From positions 1 to 64,000 of the forward strand of contig NZ_JAHXBF010000002.1 of the NCBI RefSeq assembly GCF_020103695.1: a DNA stretch of 64,000 nt, given 5' to 3'. Under the pieces are notes generated by a model that made no database searches, had not been told where the DNA came from, and saw nothing but the letters and a program-made list of their open reading frames with translations. Below, piece after piece: positions 1 through 8,490 of the stretch. Position numbers and translations under genes: made by a program. Position 1 is the first letter of the stretch. Each line of letters opens with the position of its first letter. Source of the stretch: Hyalangium versicolor. GTDB lineage: Bacteria > Myxococcota > Myxococcia > Myxococcales > Myxococcaceae.

Positions 1-357
1 CACCTGACACAGCAACAATCCAGAGAAGGGACAGGCAGGCTGCCTGCACTTGCCTTGTACTAGGTTGGCTGCTGGGGAAACACTACAGGTTGAGCCTGCT
101 CACCCAAGGTCAACACCCTCTGAGGCCTTGCCGCTGGCTCGCCCATCGCATCACCCGGTGCCCCCTTCCCCGCCTGCCTTCCGAAGCGCCCAAGTTCTCC
201 ATGGCCCGCGCCCTCATCAAGGTGGACTCGCGGTCTACACTCCACTCACCCCCCATACCCGTGGGGTCATGTGCCACAGGGAGGGTGGCAATCTGTCTCC
301 TGGCAAGCATTTGCGGAATGCGTTAGGCAGCAAACCTTAGTGGGGGTGACACTGACG
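1..357. other. Left-edge region without a recognisable gene
   Basis: Several short open frames exist on both strands, but none shows a domain, signal peptide or convincing ribosome binding site. They look like the random open frames expected in GC-rich DNA. A GTG at 271 is in frame with the REC-HPt gene that follows and could be an alternative start for it. No repeat or RNA gene was recognised. The edge may hold the end of a gene lying outside the window. Confidence 0.4.
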
Positions 358-1302
358 ATGATGGGAGGGGCCACAGAGTGGGTGGAAGCCTTTGCCGTCG
401 GCTCGCTCGTGGGTGGGCTGCTCGTCGTCGCCCTCCACCAGATCCTCTCGAAGGCTCGAGCACGCGGGGAAACCGTTGCAGCGCCGCGTGAAACGTTGAA
501 TGAGACTTCACGCCTCGCAGCCCCCTCACAGACTGGGGCCGGAGCGGTCGAGCCCCATCGCCCGCGGATCCTGGTGGTGGAGGATTTCGCCCTGCAGCGG
601 CCCATCGTCACGGTGCTTCTGGAGCTGACCGGGCATCCTGCCGTCTCCGTGGGAACGGGCCGCGCCGCGATCGAGGCACTTCAGATGTCTCGCTATGACA
701 TCGTGTTCCTGGATGCGCGCATGGCCGGAATGGATGGCTTCGAAACCACCCGGCTCATTCGAGCCGAGGAGGCACGCCGGGGGGGCCATGTCCCCATCAT
801 CGCCCTGCTCTCCCGAGACATGAAGGGAGAGGAGGAGCAATGTCTGGGGGCCGGAATGGACGGCTTCCTCTTCAAGCCGGTCCGGCTCGCCCCGCTCCAG
901 AGAGCGATCGAGCAATGGACCGGGCCGGATGCGGCGAGGCCCACGCCTGCGCGCCCTGCTCTGAAGGCGATGGACTCCGCGAGCCTGCTCCGGCGCGTCG
1001 AAGGAGACGTCAACCTGATGAAGGAAGTGATTGACCTGTACATCATCCAGCTTCCCTCGCTCCGAGCCGCTCTCGACGAGGCGCTGAGGCGCGAAGATGC
1101 GCAAGAGGTGGCCCGGGCCGCGCATGCGATGAGGGGAGTGTTCCTGAATCTCTCGGCGGGGCCCGCAGCTACCGCGGCGGGGCAACTGGAAGACCATGGC
1201 AGGGAAGGACGCCTTACCGAACTCGGCCCGGCCGCGGACAGCCTGCTGCGAGAGCTCTCACGTGTACAAGGGTCCCTGGAAGAACTGCGGGCAACGCTCT
1301 AA
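358..1302 (+). CDS. Membrane-anchored response regulator with REC and HPt domains
   Basis: Probable phosphorelay intermediate. The N-terminus holds one hydrophobic segment (about residues 6-25), followed by a linker. A receiver domain follows at about residues 65-185, with the acidic pair in VVEDF, the phospho-acceptor Asp in VFLDARMAGMDG and the conserved Lys in FLFKPV. A C-terminal HPt domain (about 205-310) carries the candidate phospho-His in ARAAHAMRGVF. There is no kinase domain, so it resembles the C-terminal half of a hybrid kinase made as a separate protein. A partner kinase is not adjacent. ATG 358 follows a G-rich stretch at 341-347; ATG 361 and GTG 271 are alternative starts. REC and HPt assignments are confident; the membrane anchor is inferred from hydrophobicity. 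Confidence 0.8.
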   Translation: MMGGATEWVEAFAVGSLVGGLLVVALHQILSKARARGETVAAPRETLNETSRLAAPSQTGAGAVEPHRPRILVVEDFALQRPIVTVLLELTGHPAVSVGTGRAAIEALQMSRYDIVFLDARMAGMDGFETTRLIRAEEARRGGHVPIIALLSRDMKGEEEQCLGAGMDGFLFKPVRLAPLQRAIEQWTGPDAARPTPARPALKAMDSASLLRRVEGDVNLMKEVIDLYIIQLPSLRAALDEALRREDAQEVARAAHAMRGVFLNLSAGPAATAAGQLEDHGREGRLTELGPAADSLLRELSRVQGSLEELRATL

Positions 1303-1388
1303 GGCCCAGGAAGTCTCTTCACATGCTGGAGCGTGGACGCGAAGTCGTCGGCGTTGGTAGGGTCGAAAGTCCTTCAAGGGAGCACCTC

Positions 1389-1598
1389 ATGCGCTGGCTC
1401 CAGACATGGCTACTCGGTCTATCAGCCATGGCGATGATCGGTTGCCCCTCCGAATTCGGCAAAGAAGGCCGGGTTGCCAAGGCTGCGCACAAAGATTCGA
1501 TGGAGCTTGTCATCAAACGCTGCTCGCCCGAGAGGATCGAGGAGGTCTGCGGCAACGGCAGGGAGAACACTCCAGAGTGCAAGCAGTGCCGCCCGTGA
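1389..1598 (+). CDS. Small lipoprotein (69 aa)
   Basis: A short basic N-terminus and hydrophobic core end in the lipobox MIGC, so the mature lipoprotein would begin at Cys about 20. The mature part has further cysteines near its C-terminus (RCSPE, EVCGN, ECKQC). No domain was recognised. Its stop overlaps the GTG start of the next gene by four bases (GTGA at 1595-1598), so the two are probably translationally coupled and act together at the envelope. Start chosen at ATG 1389 because it gives a clean signal peptide; the frame stays open upstream to 1323. Confidence 0.65.
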   Translation: MRWLQTWLLGLSAMAMIGCPSEFGKEGRVAKAAHKDSMELVIKRCSPERIEEVCGNGRENTPECKQCRP

Positions 1599-2482
1599 AC
1601 TGGCGCACACTCGTGGGTGGCGGCGCGGCCGTGCTGCTGTCTCTGCCACTCGCGCTGCTGCTCTGGGGGATGTTGCGGCCGAAAGTGCCCTCCCAGGCTC
1701 CAGCGGAAGTGCGCCTCAGCCCCATGCTCGCTCCAGAGCAACGAGGGCAGTTGATGACTTATCGGCGTGAGTGCAACTCAGGGAGCGAGTGCGAACCTCC
1801 GTTGGGCTGCTTGTTCGAAGCCCGGTACAACCAGGCCTATTGCACGGACAGCCAGTGCATGACGGATGAGCAGTGCCTGGAAGACCAGGTCTGCCGCCCT
1901 CTCGCCACGAAGGAGAACGGGCTGAGGGTTCGTATCTGCGTCCCCGTTGGCGTGCGGCAAGAAGGAGAAACGTGCGACCCGGCGCCCAAAGACAAGGAAC
2001 ATGCCTGCTCGTCCGGGTTGGTGTGCGGCGGCCAGAATGACAGTTGGTGCGGCAGGCCGTGCCATCCAGGCGCGCACTCCACCGAATGCCCCGACGGCTT
2101 TTTCTGCGCGGACACCGTTCCTGAACCCCTGTGCCTGCCCACCTGCGAGCCACAAGGGTGTCCCCAGAATCAGCAGTGCGTCCGGTTCGAGGAAGGCGCT
2201 TCAGTCTGTGCGCACATCCATGGCCCCAACTGCCAGCAGTCGCCTTGTCCCAATGACCGCAAGTGCTCGGTGCTCACGAGTCCGTCGCAGCCGGGGAAGG
2301 CATGGATGGAGTGCCTCGAGCGGTGCGGCAAAGGCCTTCCCCCTTGCAGCACCGGGAAGGTCTGCGACGTCTGGGTGTGCCTACCGAGCTGCGACCCGAA
2401 AGGGCCCAACGTCTGCGACGAAGGCTATCGGTGCAGGGAGGGGTGGCCGGACACGCCCTTGGCGTGCCGTCCGGATTGGTAG
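1595..2482 (+). CDS. Cys-rich, membrane-anchored Dickkopf-like protein
   Basis: About 295 residues. The N-terminus has a single transmembrane or uncleaved signal segment (residues about 7-28, GGGAAVLLSLPLALLL). The rest is rich in evenly spaced cysteines with repeated patterns such as CxxDxQCMTDEQCLEDQVC and CxSGLVCGG. These resemble the Dickkopf-N-type Cys-rich repeats common in secreted myxobacterial proteins. It is likely an extracytoplasmic disulfide-rich domain protein; no enzyme motif is visible. GTG 1595 is preferred because it overlaps the upstream lipoprotein stop (GTGA) and places the hydrophobic segment at the N-terminus. Upstream in-frame codons would add a hydrophilic stretch that is antisense to nothing and looks non-coding. 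Confidence 0.7.
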   Translation: MNWRTLVGGGAAVLLSLPLALLLWGMLRPKVPSQAPAEVRLSPMLAPEQRGQLMTYRRECNSGSECEPPLGCLFEARYNQAYCTDSQCMTDEQCLEDQVCRPLATKENGLRVRICVPVGVRQEGETCDPAPKDKEHACSSGLVCGGQNDSWCGRPCHPGAHSTECPDGFFCADTVPEPLCLPTCEPQGCPQNQQCVRFEEGASVCAHIHGPNCQQSPCPNDRKCSVLTSPSQPGKAWMECLERCGKGLPPCSTGKVCDVWVCLPSCDPKGPNVCDEGYRCREGWPDTPLACRPDW

Positions 2483-2587
2483 GTTCCCGTCCATGGCTGT
2501 GCACGGAGGGACGAGGGATTCTCTCGCAAGTGCCTGTTTCTCGGGGGCTCGGGCGTTGGCGCGCGATGTGCTCATGCGCACCGGGAC

Positions 2588-3313
2588 ATGCCAACACCTT
2601 CCAATACCTCCCTCCTTCGCGGAATCCTGGAGCTGCTCTACCCGCCCTCCTGCCTCGCCTGCTCGCAGGTGCTCCCGGTGCGCGCCTTCTTCTGCGAGAC
2701 GTGTGACACCGCCGTGGAGCGCGTCCCGCCCGCCTGCTGCCGCACCTGCGCCGAGCCCGGACGCTTTCCTTCCGGCAACTGCCCCCGCTGCCACATCCAC
2801 CCGCCGCCCTTCGCTCGGGCCTGGGCGCCCTTCGCCCACGAAGGGCCCGTGTCTCGCGCCATCCACCGCTTCAAGTACGAGGACCACCCCGAGCTGGCCG
2901 AACCCCTGGGCGAGCTGCTCGCCCACGAGGCCCACTCCTTCCTCCGCCACGCTCCCGCCGTGCTCGTCGCGCTGCCGCTGCACGCCCGCCGCTTCCGCGA
3001 GCGCCAGTATGATCAGACCCAACTCCTCGCCGCCGCGCTCGCGAAGGCCACCGGCCGACGCGCTCCCGTGGGCCTCCTCTCCCGAACCCGGGAGACGCAG
3101 CGCCAGGTCGGCCTCTCCGAAGCAGCCCGCGCTGACAACGTCGCCGACGCCTTCACCGCCTCTCCCGCCGCGGCAGGCCAGTCCCTCCTCCTCATCGATG
3201 ACGTCTTCACCACCGGGGCCACCACCCGGGCCGCGGCCGACGCGCTGCATGCCGCCGGAGCCGCTCACCTCGAGGTGCTGACCATCGCTCGGGCCTTCAG
3301 CCTCTCCACCTGA
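2588..3313 (+). CDS. comF: ComF family phosphoribosyltransferase-like protein
   Basis: A 241-residue protein of the normal ComF length. The N-terminus has the four-pair zinc module (CLAC, CETC, CRTC, CPRC, within residues about 18-68). The C-terminus has a type I phosphoribosyltransferase PRPP-binding motif in LLIDDVFTTGATTR at about residues 200-215. ComF proteins are linked to DNA uptake and transformation in Bacillus and Haemophilus; in most other bacteria the substrate is unknown. No other competence gene lies nearby. The start ATG 2588 fits the family N-terminus (ILELLYPPSCLAC). Confidence 0.9.
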   Translation: MPTPSNTSLLRGILELLYPPSCLACSQVLPVRAFFCETCDTAVERVPPACCRTCAEPGRFPSGNCPRCHIHPPPFARAWAPFAHEGPVSRAIHRFKYEDHPELAEPLGELLAHEAHSFLRHAPAVLVALPLHARRFRERQYDQTQLLAAALAKATGRRAPVGLLSRTRETQRQVGLSEAARADNVADAFTASPAAAGQSLLLIDDVFTTGATTRAAADALHAAGAAHLEVLTIARAFSLST

Positions 3314-3320
3314 ACCCCTT

Positions 3321-3392
3321 CCCCTCAGCCTGCACGAGCCTCACATCTTCGACCTTACCCATTTTTCCGCTGGCCAGAGCGCGGCTGAGGGG
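3321..3392 (+). repeat. Inverted repeat downstream of comF
   Basis: CCCCTCAGCC at 3321-3330 is exactly complementary to GGCTGAGGGG at 3383-3392, with a loop of about 52 bases. A run of seven T lies further on at 3429-3435. This could be a terminator or structured 3-prime UTR for comF, but the loop is long and the T-run is not adjacent to the stem, so a standard intrinsic terminator is not supported. Confidence 0.3.
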
Positions 3393-3497
3393 CCCTGGAA
3401 GGGGAAGTTGAGAGCGCGGCCAGAGACGTTTTTTTGAAGCCCAGGTACCGGGATGTAGCTCGCTTGGGTGCCTGCTCCCTCCGCCTACAGGCCGGCC

Positions 3498-4937
3498 ATG
3501 TCGGACCTCCTTAGTAGGCTGGTTGGGATGGCAATCCCACACGAGGATGACGCGCGGGAAGAGCGCGGCAGCTCCCCTTCGGTTGGAACGGTGTCCACGC
3601 AGAACGCGGCGCTGAGCGCTGTGCGCCACACGGGTGCCCTCGTGGCGGGCGCGAACCTTCTTGAGGCGACAGGGCCACTCGCCGAGTTGACCGCCGCCGA
3701 GACACGCGGCGTGCTTGATGCGGCCCGGCGCGAGTTGATTACCAAGAAGGGGCGCGGCGTCGTGTTCGAAGCCGCTACCGTTGTTCAACTTCAGGAGGCT
3801 GGCGAGAGGTACGGCTTCAAGCTGTCCGCGCAGCTCTCGACCGCCGCGAACAACCCACGCGCCGACGTGCTGGTCACCCACGCGGGATTGGACATTGAAC
3901 TTCAGCTCAAGTGCGGCGACGACAAGTACATTCGCGCAGCCCTGCGCAAGCAGGCCGATGGCGTCGTGATGCTGGTCCCTTCCGACGCTGTTCAGGGGCA
4001 GGCCGTCGGAGTGCTCGACTTTGATGGGGTTGAGATTGAATCTCCGACCAGAGATCAGCTCTACGCACAGACTGAAAAGTCCCTCGACCGCCTGTCGGCC
4101 GGGGAGCCCGTAGTGAGCTTCGCGGAGGCTGCGAAGCGGGCGCTGAAGGACAGCCTGGTCGCCGCCGTCATCGTCGCTGTCATCGACATCGCATCGCAGG
4201 TGCTGGAGAAGCCCGAGCAGCCCATCGACTGGAAGCGCACCAGCAAGGCGGTCTTGAAGGTGACGGCGACGACCGTCGTCACTTCGCTCTTGGCCACCGC
4301 GAACACCGCCACGGCATTGAAGGCGGCAGGCAGGGCCATCGAAGTTGCCTCGATTGCACGGGGAACCCGCGCTGCGGCGGCGCTGGTGCCCCACGCCATC
4401 GACGTGGCGATTGACTTCAGCAGGTTGTCGTCAGGGGAGATGAACCGGGCTCAGTTCGTTCGGAAGGCCTCCGGCCACGCTGGCGCTGCGACAGCCGAGT
4501 ACCTCGCCTTCCCAGTTCTTGCTCGCATTGCCGCACGGTTGGGTCCCATCGGTAGCGTTATCGCGATGATCGCCGGTGGGCTGTTCGTCTCGTTTGTCGG
4601 GCGCAAGGCAGGGGAGTTCATTCACGACATGGCCGTGGATCTTCTCAGCGCGCCTCCAGCAGGCCAGCAACTTGTGGAGGGCCAGGTATCTGCGGCGGTT
4701 GAGCGCCTCCAGCGCGAGACTGAGCACGAGATTGCCCGCCGCGTGAAGAAGGCCGAGAAGCGGCTCTGCGAGGAGCCCCGGTGCTCGAAGCCGCATCACG
4801 CGCGGGGTATGTGCAAGCGCCACTACAGCCGATGGTGGCGACGTCAGCGAAGGTTCAACTGGCGCGCATACTCGGTTGCGCTCCCGCTACGGGGCAGGCC
4901 GACGTTGGCGGTCGCTGGAAGGAAGCAAGGAAGATAG
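3498..4937 (+). CDS. Possible PD-(D/E)XK nuclease with glycine-rich hydrophobic segments and C-terminal zinc motif
   Basis: Not assigned to a named family. Residues about 85-140 carry a pattern like a PD-(D/E)XK nuclease core: GVVFEAATV (Glu about 91), PRADVLV (Asp about 122) and IELQLKCG, which supplies the QxK form of the motif at about 133-137. Residues about 215-385 alternate hydrophobic, Gly/Ala-rich stretches (for example IGSVIAMIAGGLFVSFVG) that could insert in membranes. The C-terminus has Cys-x4-Cys and CxxxH arranged as CEEPRCSKPHH and GMCKRHYSRW, as in zinc fingers seen near phage HNH proteins, followed by a basic tail. Start ATG 3498 is preferred over an earlier in-frame codon at 3468. 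It could be a toxin, defence or mobile-element protein; this is inference. Confidence 0.55.
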   Translation: MSDLLSRLVGMAIPHEDDAREERGSSPSVGTVSTQNAALSAVRHTGALVAGANLLEATGPLAELTAAETRGVLDAARRELITKKGRGVVFEAATVVQLQEAGERYGFKLSAQLSTAANNPRADVLVTHAGLDIELQLKCGDDKYIRAALRKQADGVVMLVPSDAVQGQAVGVLDFDGVEIESPTRDQLYAQTEKSLDRLSAGEPVVSFAEAAKRALKDSLVAAVIVAVIDIASQVLEKPEQPIDWKRTSKAVLKVTATTVVTSLLATANTATALKAAGRAIEVASIARGTRAAAALVPHAIDVAIDFSRLSSGEMNRAQFVRKASGHAGAATAEYLAFPVLARIAARLGPIGSVIAMIAGGLFVSFVGRKAGEFIHDMAVDLLSAPPAGQQLVEGQVSAAVERLQRETEHEIARRVKKAEKRLCEEPRCSKPHHARGMCKRHYSRWWRRQRRFNWRAYSVALPLRGRPTLAVAGRKQGR

Positions 4938-5022
4938 CCTGAATCCCATAGCCGCACGTCGCTAGCGTCGCGCCATTATGCCGTACATCTGCTAGGGTTG
5001 TAACCTCGGAGGTTCTACTTCC

Positions 5023-5910
5023 TTGGTACTACCCAGTGCGTGGCTGCTCCTCGTCCCGCTGCTGGTGGCGGGCACCGCCGCCGCCCAGCAGCCCCAACTC
5101 CCCGCCCGGCAGCGCCAGGATCGCCGCGCGGCGCTGCCCACCACGCCCGCCGAGCCCATCCCCGAGGTGTACGTGGCCGCGGGCAACCTCACCACGGTGG
5201 CCTTCAACGGCCCTTTGGACCGGGACAGCCTCGTGGTGGACCGGACCCGCTTCAAGTTGGTGGACGTCGGCGACCGCCTCCTCGCCCTGCAGCCCTTCGC
5301 GGACTTGGGCTCGGGCGAGCGCCTCATCGTGAAGGTCGGCTTCAGGGACAGGGCTCTTCCCGCCCAGGCAGTCCTCGCCGTCGTCACCGACTCCACGGTG
5401 ATGGACGGGAACGTGGAGATGGACCGGCGGGCGAACACCCCAGAGGCCCTGCTCGCGGCCCTCAACCAGAAGGAGGTGGAGCTGGAGGAACTCAAGGCCC
5501 GGTACGTGGGCAACGGCCCAGCGAGCCTCGTCCTCTCTGAGTGGCTCAACAAGTACATGCTGCCCATCAAGTTCACCACGGCGGTGGCTCCTGCGGACGC
5601 CAGCGGCTTGGAGGTGCCGGAGAGCATCGGCTACGCGGGCAAGTTCTCTGCGCTCGTGGCCATTCGCTTGCGCAACCTGCCTGGCCAGCCAGCCTGGGTG
5701 GTGGGGCAGGCGCGGCTCACCAGCTCGAGTGGAGCTCTCGTGAAAGTGCTCTCTGTGCAGATGAAGTCGGCAGAGCTGGCCCCAGGTGAAGAGGGGCTGG
5801 TGGTTGTGGAAGTGGAGGCCCCACCCTGGACCGCAGGCAAGCCGTTCAGCGTGGTCCTCGTGGACACCAGCGGCCAACGTCGCCTTTCCCTCAACCTGAT
5901 GACGATGTAG
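5023..5910 (+). CDS. DUF2381-type secreted protein
   Basis: A 295-residue exported protein with a hydrophobic signal peptide ending near AAAQQ (residue about 22). The layout is that of the myxobacterial DUF2381 family: N-terminal beta-rich half (DRTRFKLVDVGDRLLALQP), a short coiled linker (LNQKEVELEELKARY) and a C-terminal beta domain. The family's function is unknown. TTG 5023 is chosen because a CGGAGG ribosome site ends about 11 bases upstream and the signal peptide begins there. The kinase gene starts 13 bases downstream, which suggests co-transcription. A second DUF2381-type gene beside a kinase occurs at 56181. Confidence 0.75.
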   Translation: MVLPSAWLLLVPLLVAGTAAAQQPQLPARQRQDRRAALPTTPAEPIPEVYVAAGNLTTVAFNGPLDRDSLVVDRTRFKLVDVGDRLLALQPFADLGSGERLIVKVGFRDRALPAQAVLAVVTDSTVMDGNVEMDRRANTPEALLAALNQKEVELEELKARYVGNGPASLVLSEWLNKYMLPIKFTTAVAPADASGLEVPESIGYAGKFSALVAIRLRNLPGQPAWVVGQARLTSSSGALVKVLSVQMKSAELAPGEEGLVVVEVEAPPWTAGKPFSVVLVDTSGQRRLSLNLMTM

Positions 5911-5923
5911 GAAGGCCCAGCCC

Positions 5924-7696
5924 ATGACGACCGACGCCCTTCATCCGGATCACCTCCAGCCGGGGCACATGGTGGGGCCCTGGCGCATCCTGGAGTCGTT
6001 GGGAAGCGGTGGCTTCGGCCGCACCTTCAAGGTCGAGTGCGAGGGGGCGCTGTTCTCTCTGAAGATGGCGCTGCGCCCAGCATCAGAGGACAAGGAGGTG
6101 GATGGACGGGCCGCTCGTGAAGGCGCCGCCCTGCTGGTCAACTCCAGCCACCCCAACCTGCCGCGCCTGTACGCCGTGGGCTGCTGGCCTCATTCCACCA
6201 GGGGTTACCGCTACTTCGTCACCGAGTATGTAGAGGGGGAGAACTTCAACGACTGGCGCGCTCACGCACGCCCTACGGCGGCGCAGTTCGTGGACATCTT
6301 CCTGGCAGTGGTGCTTGGGGTGATGGAGATGCACCGGCGCCAATTGCTGCACCGGGACCTGACTGGCTCCAACATCGTCCTGCGCAAAGGGGACAACAAG
6401 CCGTACTTCATCGACTTGGGCAGCGTGTGGCTGCCGGGCTCTTCCACCCTCACGGAGAAACTGCCGCCGAGCATGGCCCACGCCCTGCCTCCCGAGTGCG
6501 TCGCGTTCTTGCGGCGCAGCGACAACGAGCAGGGCGAGCACTTCGACGCGGGCGTAGCGGGAGACTTGTACCAGCTCGGGGTGTTCATGTTCGAGGCGCT
6601 CACCGAACACCACCCCTTCGACCCCAAGAAGTTGCCGGCCGCGGAGCTGTTCGCCGCCATCGAGACGCTCGTTCCCCACCCTCCGCACTACCTCAACCCA
6701 GATATCCCCGAGTCGCTCAGCCGCATCGTCATGCGGTTGCTGGAGAAGCGGCCGGAGGACCGGTACGAGAGCACCCAGTTGCTGCACCAAGCGCTCTGGG
6801 ATGCCGCCAAGGAGCGAAAGAGCCGGGGCTGGAAGGTGCCGCTGGTGCTCCCGGAGAACGGGCCCGCTCCCGTCACCCCGGAGGAGTTGGAGGAGCGCAA
6901 AACCCGACAGCAAGAGTCCGAGCAGAGGGCCAAGGAGGCTCGGAAGCAGGAGGCTGAAGCACTCTCTGACAGGCAGGCCTTGGAGAAGCTCTCCACCGCC
7001 GCCAAGGAGTTCGAAGCCGAGCTCGCAGCCCTTGAGGAAGAGCATGCCCGCCGCAGCAAACGGCGCTGGCGGGTTGCTGCTGGAGTCGGCGTGCTCTTCC
7101 TTGGACTTGCGCTCTTCGTTGCGTGGCAGGTGTGGCTCACCCCCGCCACGACTTCCCCCGCATCATCCGAGAAAGGAAGTTCGCTCATGTCCCCCCTCAG
7201 CAACTCTCGGCCCGTGAGGGCCGTTGCCGCCTGGCTGTGCGCCACCTTCACCGTTGGCTGCCCAGCGGCCCAGGTGCGGCCCCTGCCGGAGGACTGCGCT
7301 CCGGAGGCTGTCCGAAGCATGGAGGAGATGCACCTCCTCAACCAGGACTCCTACCAAGTCATCATCGACATCAACCAACCTGGTAAGGAGCAACAGGAGG
7401 GTACCTATCGCCCAGGGCCCATCGTCAGCAAGGTGGTGAAGTACTCGTGGACGGGCCCCTTGCCCGACGGCACTCTCCTATACGGTCAGCTCTGGACGGA
7501 GGGCCTCACGAAAGAGGGGCAGGGGGCGGTTCTGGGCCGCTACACCGAGGCCCTCCTGCCGGATGGGCGCCGCGTTCCGGTGTGCTTCGTCCTTGGCGAC
7601 TTGACGGGGCTCACCATCAAGAACCAGGGCTCGAAGCCCGGCGAGGCCCGCCTGCCGCGGGAGTGGGGGGTCCTGGCTGTCAGGCGCTGGCCTTGA
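5924..7696 (+). CDS. Ser/Thr protein kinase fused in frame to a lipoprotein-like domain
   Basis: Hanks-type kinase of 590 residues. The kinase domain covers about residues 15-285, with a Gly-rich loop (LGSGGFGRTF), catalytic LLHRDLTGSN near 142 and a DLG variant of DFG (FIDLGS, about 163). The usual catalytic-loop Lys is Thr here. Residues about 300-375 are charged and coiled. One transmembrane segment lies at about 385-405. The remaining C-terminal part, about residues 421-590, starts with what reads as a complete lipoprotein signal (CATFTVGCPAA) and continues as a domain of unknown function. The kinase is probably membrane-bound. It follows the DUF2381-type gene by 13 bases. The fusion may reflect two originally separate genes; see the internal start at 7186. 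Confidence 0.85.
   Translation: MTTDALHPDHLQPGHMVGPWRILESLGSGGFGRTFKVECEGALFSLKMALRPASEDKEVDGRAAREGAALLVNSSHPNLPRLYAVGCWPHSTRGYRYFVTEYVEGENFNDWRAHARPTAAQFVDIFLAVVLGVMEMHRRQLLHRDLTGSNIVLRKGDNKPYFIDLGSVWLPGSSTLTEKLPPSMAHALPPECVAFLRRSDNEQGEHFDAGVAGDLYQLGVFMFEALTEHHPFDPKKLPAAELFAAIETLVPHPPHYLNPDIPESLSRIVMRLLEKRPEDRYESTQLLHQALWDAAKERKSRGWKVPLVLPENGPAPVTPEELEERKTRQQESEQRAKEARKQEAEALSDRQALEKLSTAAKEFEAELAALEEEHARRSKRRWRVAAGVGVLFLGLALFVAWQVWLTPATTSPASSEKGSSLMSPLSNSRPVRAVAAWLCATFTVGCPAAQVRPLPEDCAPEAVRSMEEMHLLNQDSYQVIIDINQPGKEQQEGTYRPGPIVSKVVKYSWTGPLPDGTLLYGQLWTEGLTKEGQGAVLGRYTEALLPDGRRVPVCFVLGDLTGLTIKNQGSKPGEARLPREWGVLAVRRWP
7186..7696 (+). other. Possible internal start: lipoprotein encoded inside the kinase frame
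   Basis: ATG 7186 lies in the kinase reading frame and is preceded by a GAAAGGAAG-like ribosome site about six bases upstream. From it the product would be a 170-residue lipoprotein: basic n-region, hydrophobic core and lipobox TVGC at about residues 22-25, then a mature domain with two more cysteines. The same arrangement recurs in the second kinase (53906-55993). Whether the lipoprotein is made separately, as a fusion, or both cannot be told from sequence. Confidence 0.4.
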
Positions 7697-7717
7697 GGGC
7701 AGCCGAGTATATGCGGC

Positions 7718-8044
7718 TTATCGCCATTCACGTGGCTGCACACCCTCCTCAACTGGGGAGGGGTTTGCACGGAGCTCGTTGTCCCGGTACTCGGAGAGCA
7801 GCGAGCCGATCATCATGTACTTGACGGGGCCGGCGGGGGCTTGAGCGGAGCCGCCCTTCTTCAGGGCCATGCCGACAACACCGAGTAGGCACGTGCCGAC
7901 CAGGCACATGCCCAGTCCGCCGAAGACGAGGAGCAGCACCTTCTTCGTGGACATGCCGCGGGCCACCGGCGCTCCGCACCCGGGGCAGGTGGCCGCGTCG
8001 CTCAGCATGTTGGTTCCGCACCGCCTGCACTTCACCAGCGCCAT
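7718..8044 (-). CDS. Zinc-ribbon membrane protein
   Basis: A 108-residue protein with an N-terminal zinc ribbon (CRRC at about 6-9, CPGC at about 20-23). It is followed by one or two hydrophobic helices (KVLLLVFGGLGMCLVGTCLL) and a short polar tail. Such short ribbon-plus-helix proteins are common and uncharacterised. ATG 8044 is chosen since the ribbon begins directly after it; the frame continues upstream but runs into the divergent XRE gene region. It converges on the kinase gene, with the stops 21 bases apart. Confidence 0.7.
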   Translation of the reverse strand: MALVKCRRCGTNMLSDAATCPGCGAPVARGMSTKKVLLLVFGGLGMCLVGTCLLGVVGMALKKGGSAQAPAGPVKYMMIGSLLSEYRDNELRANPSPVEEGVQPREWR

Positions 8045-8129
8045 GCGTGCCCTCCGCTCGCACGTCTTATAGGACACGTCTCTAGCGACGTGGGCACCGG
8101 TTGTAGGCGTTTCTACGGTCAGCCGCAAG

Positions 8130-8426
8130 ATGCCGCGGCCCAAGGCCGAGAGACGACGCAAGCCCGAGCGGGCCGAGCAGTACGAGACCGCCACCTACCG
8201 GGAGCTCCAGGCCCGGTTGGCGGAGGCCGTGCGGCGCCTGCGCAGCGAGAAGGGGTGGACTCAGGAAGAGGCCGCCCACCGCTGCGGCATGACAACGCGC
8301 GTGCTTCAGCGCGTGGAGAACTCCGAGGTGAACCTCACCCTCACCACCCTGGCTCGGCTCTGCGAGGGGCTCGAGGTGGATGCGGCTCAGCTCCTCAAGC
8401 CCCTCCTGAAGGGGCGGTCGGCGTAG
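8130..8426 (+). CDS. XRE-family DNA-binding protein
   Basis: A 98-residue protein whose central part is a Cro/CI-type helix-turn-helix: [20 protein letters not shown] followed by [20 protein letters not shown]. The N-terminus is strongly basic. There is no separate ligand-binding domain, so it is probably a small transcriptional regulator. It is divergent from the zinc-ribbon gene, with 85 bases between starts, and lies upstream of the PadR gene. Its targets are unknown. Confidence 0.8.
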   Translation: MPRPKAERRRKPERAEQYETATYRELQARLAEAVRRLRSEKGWTQEEAAHRCGMTTRVLQRVENSEVNLTLTTLARLCEGLEVDAAQLLKPLLKGRSA

Positions 8427-8440
8427 CGCACTGGACGTTT

Positions 8441-8476
8441 CCTCAAAATTCTAAGTTGCATCCTCAGAGTTTGAGG
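8441..8476 (+). promoter_or_regulatory. Inverted repeat upstream of padR-like gene, candidate operator
   Basis: CCTCAAA at 8441-8447 is matched by TTTGAGG at 8470-8476, and a shorter CTCA-n5-TGAG dyad lies inside the right half. The repeat ends 14 bases before the PadR start codon, the usual place for autoregulatory PadR binding. The stretch is also AT-richer than its surroundings. No footprint-type evidence exists; this is inferred from symmetry and position. Confidence 0.45.
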
Positions 8477-8490
8477 TTACTGTCCCGTGC

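Noticed and set aside
3445..3495. tRNA-like stretch GGGATGTAGCTCGCTTGGGT before the PD-(D/E)XK-like gene
   Set aside because: Only the 5-prime and D-arm look is present; no anticodon arm, no T-arm GGTTCGA and no acceptor complement follow.
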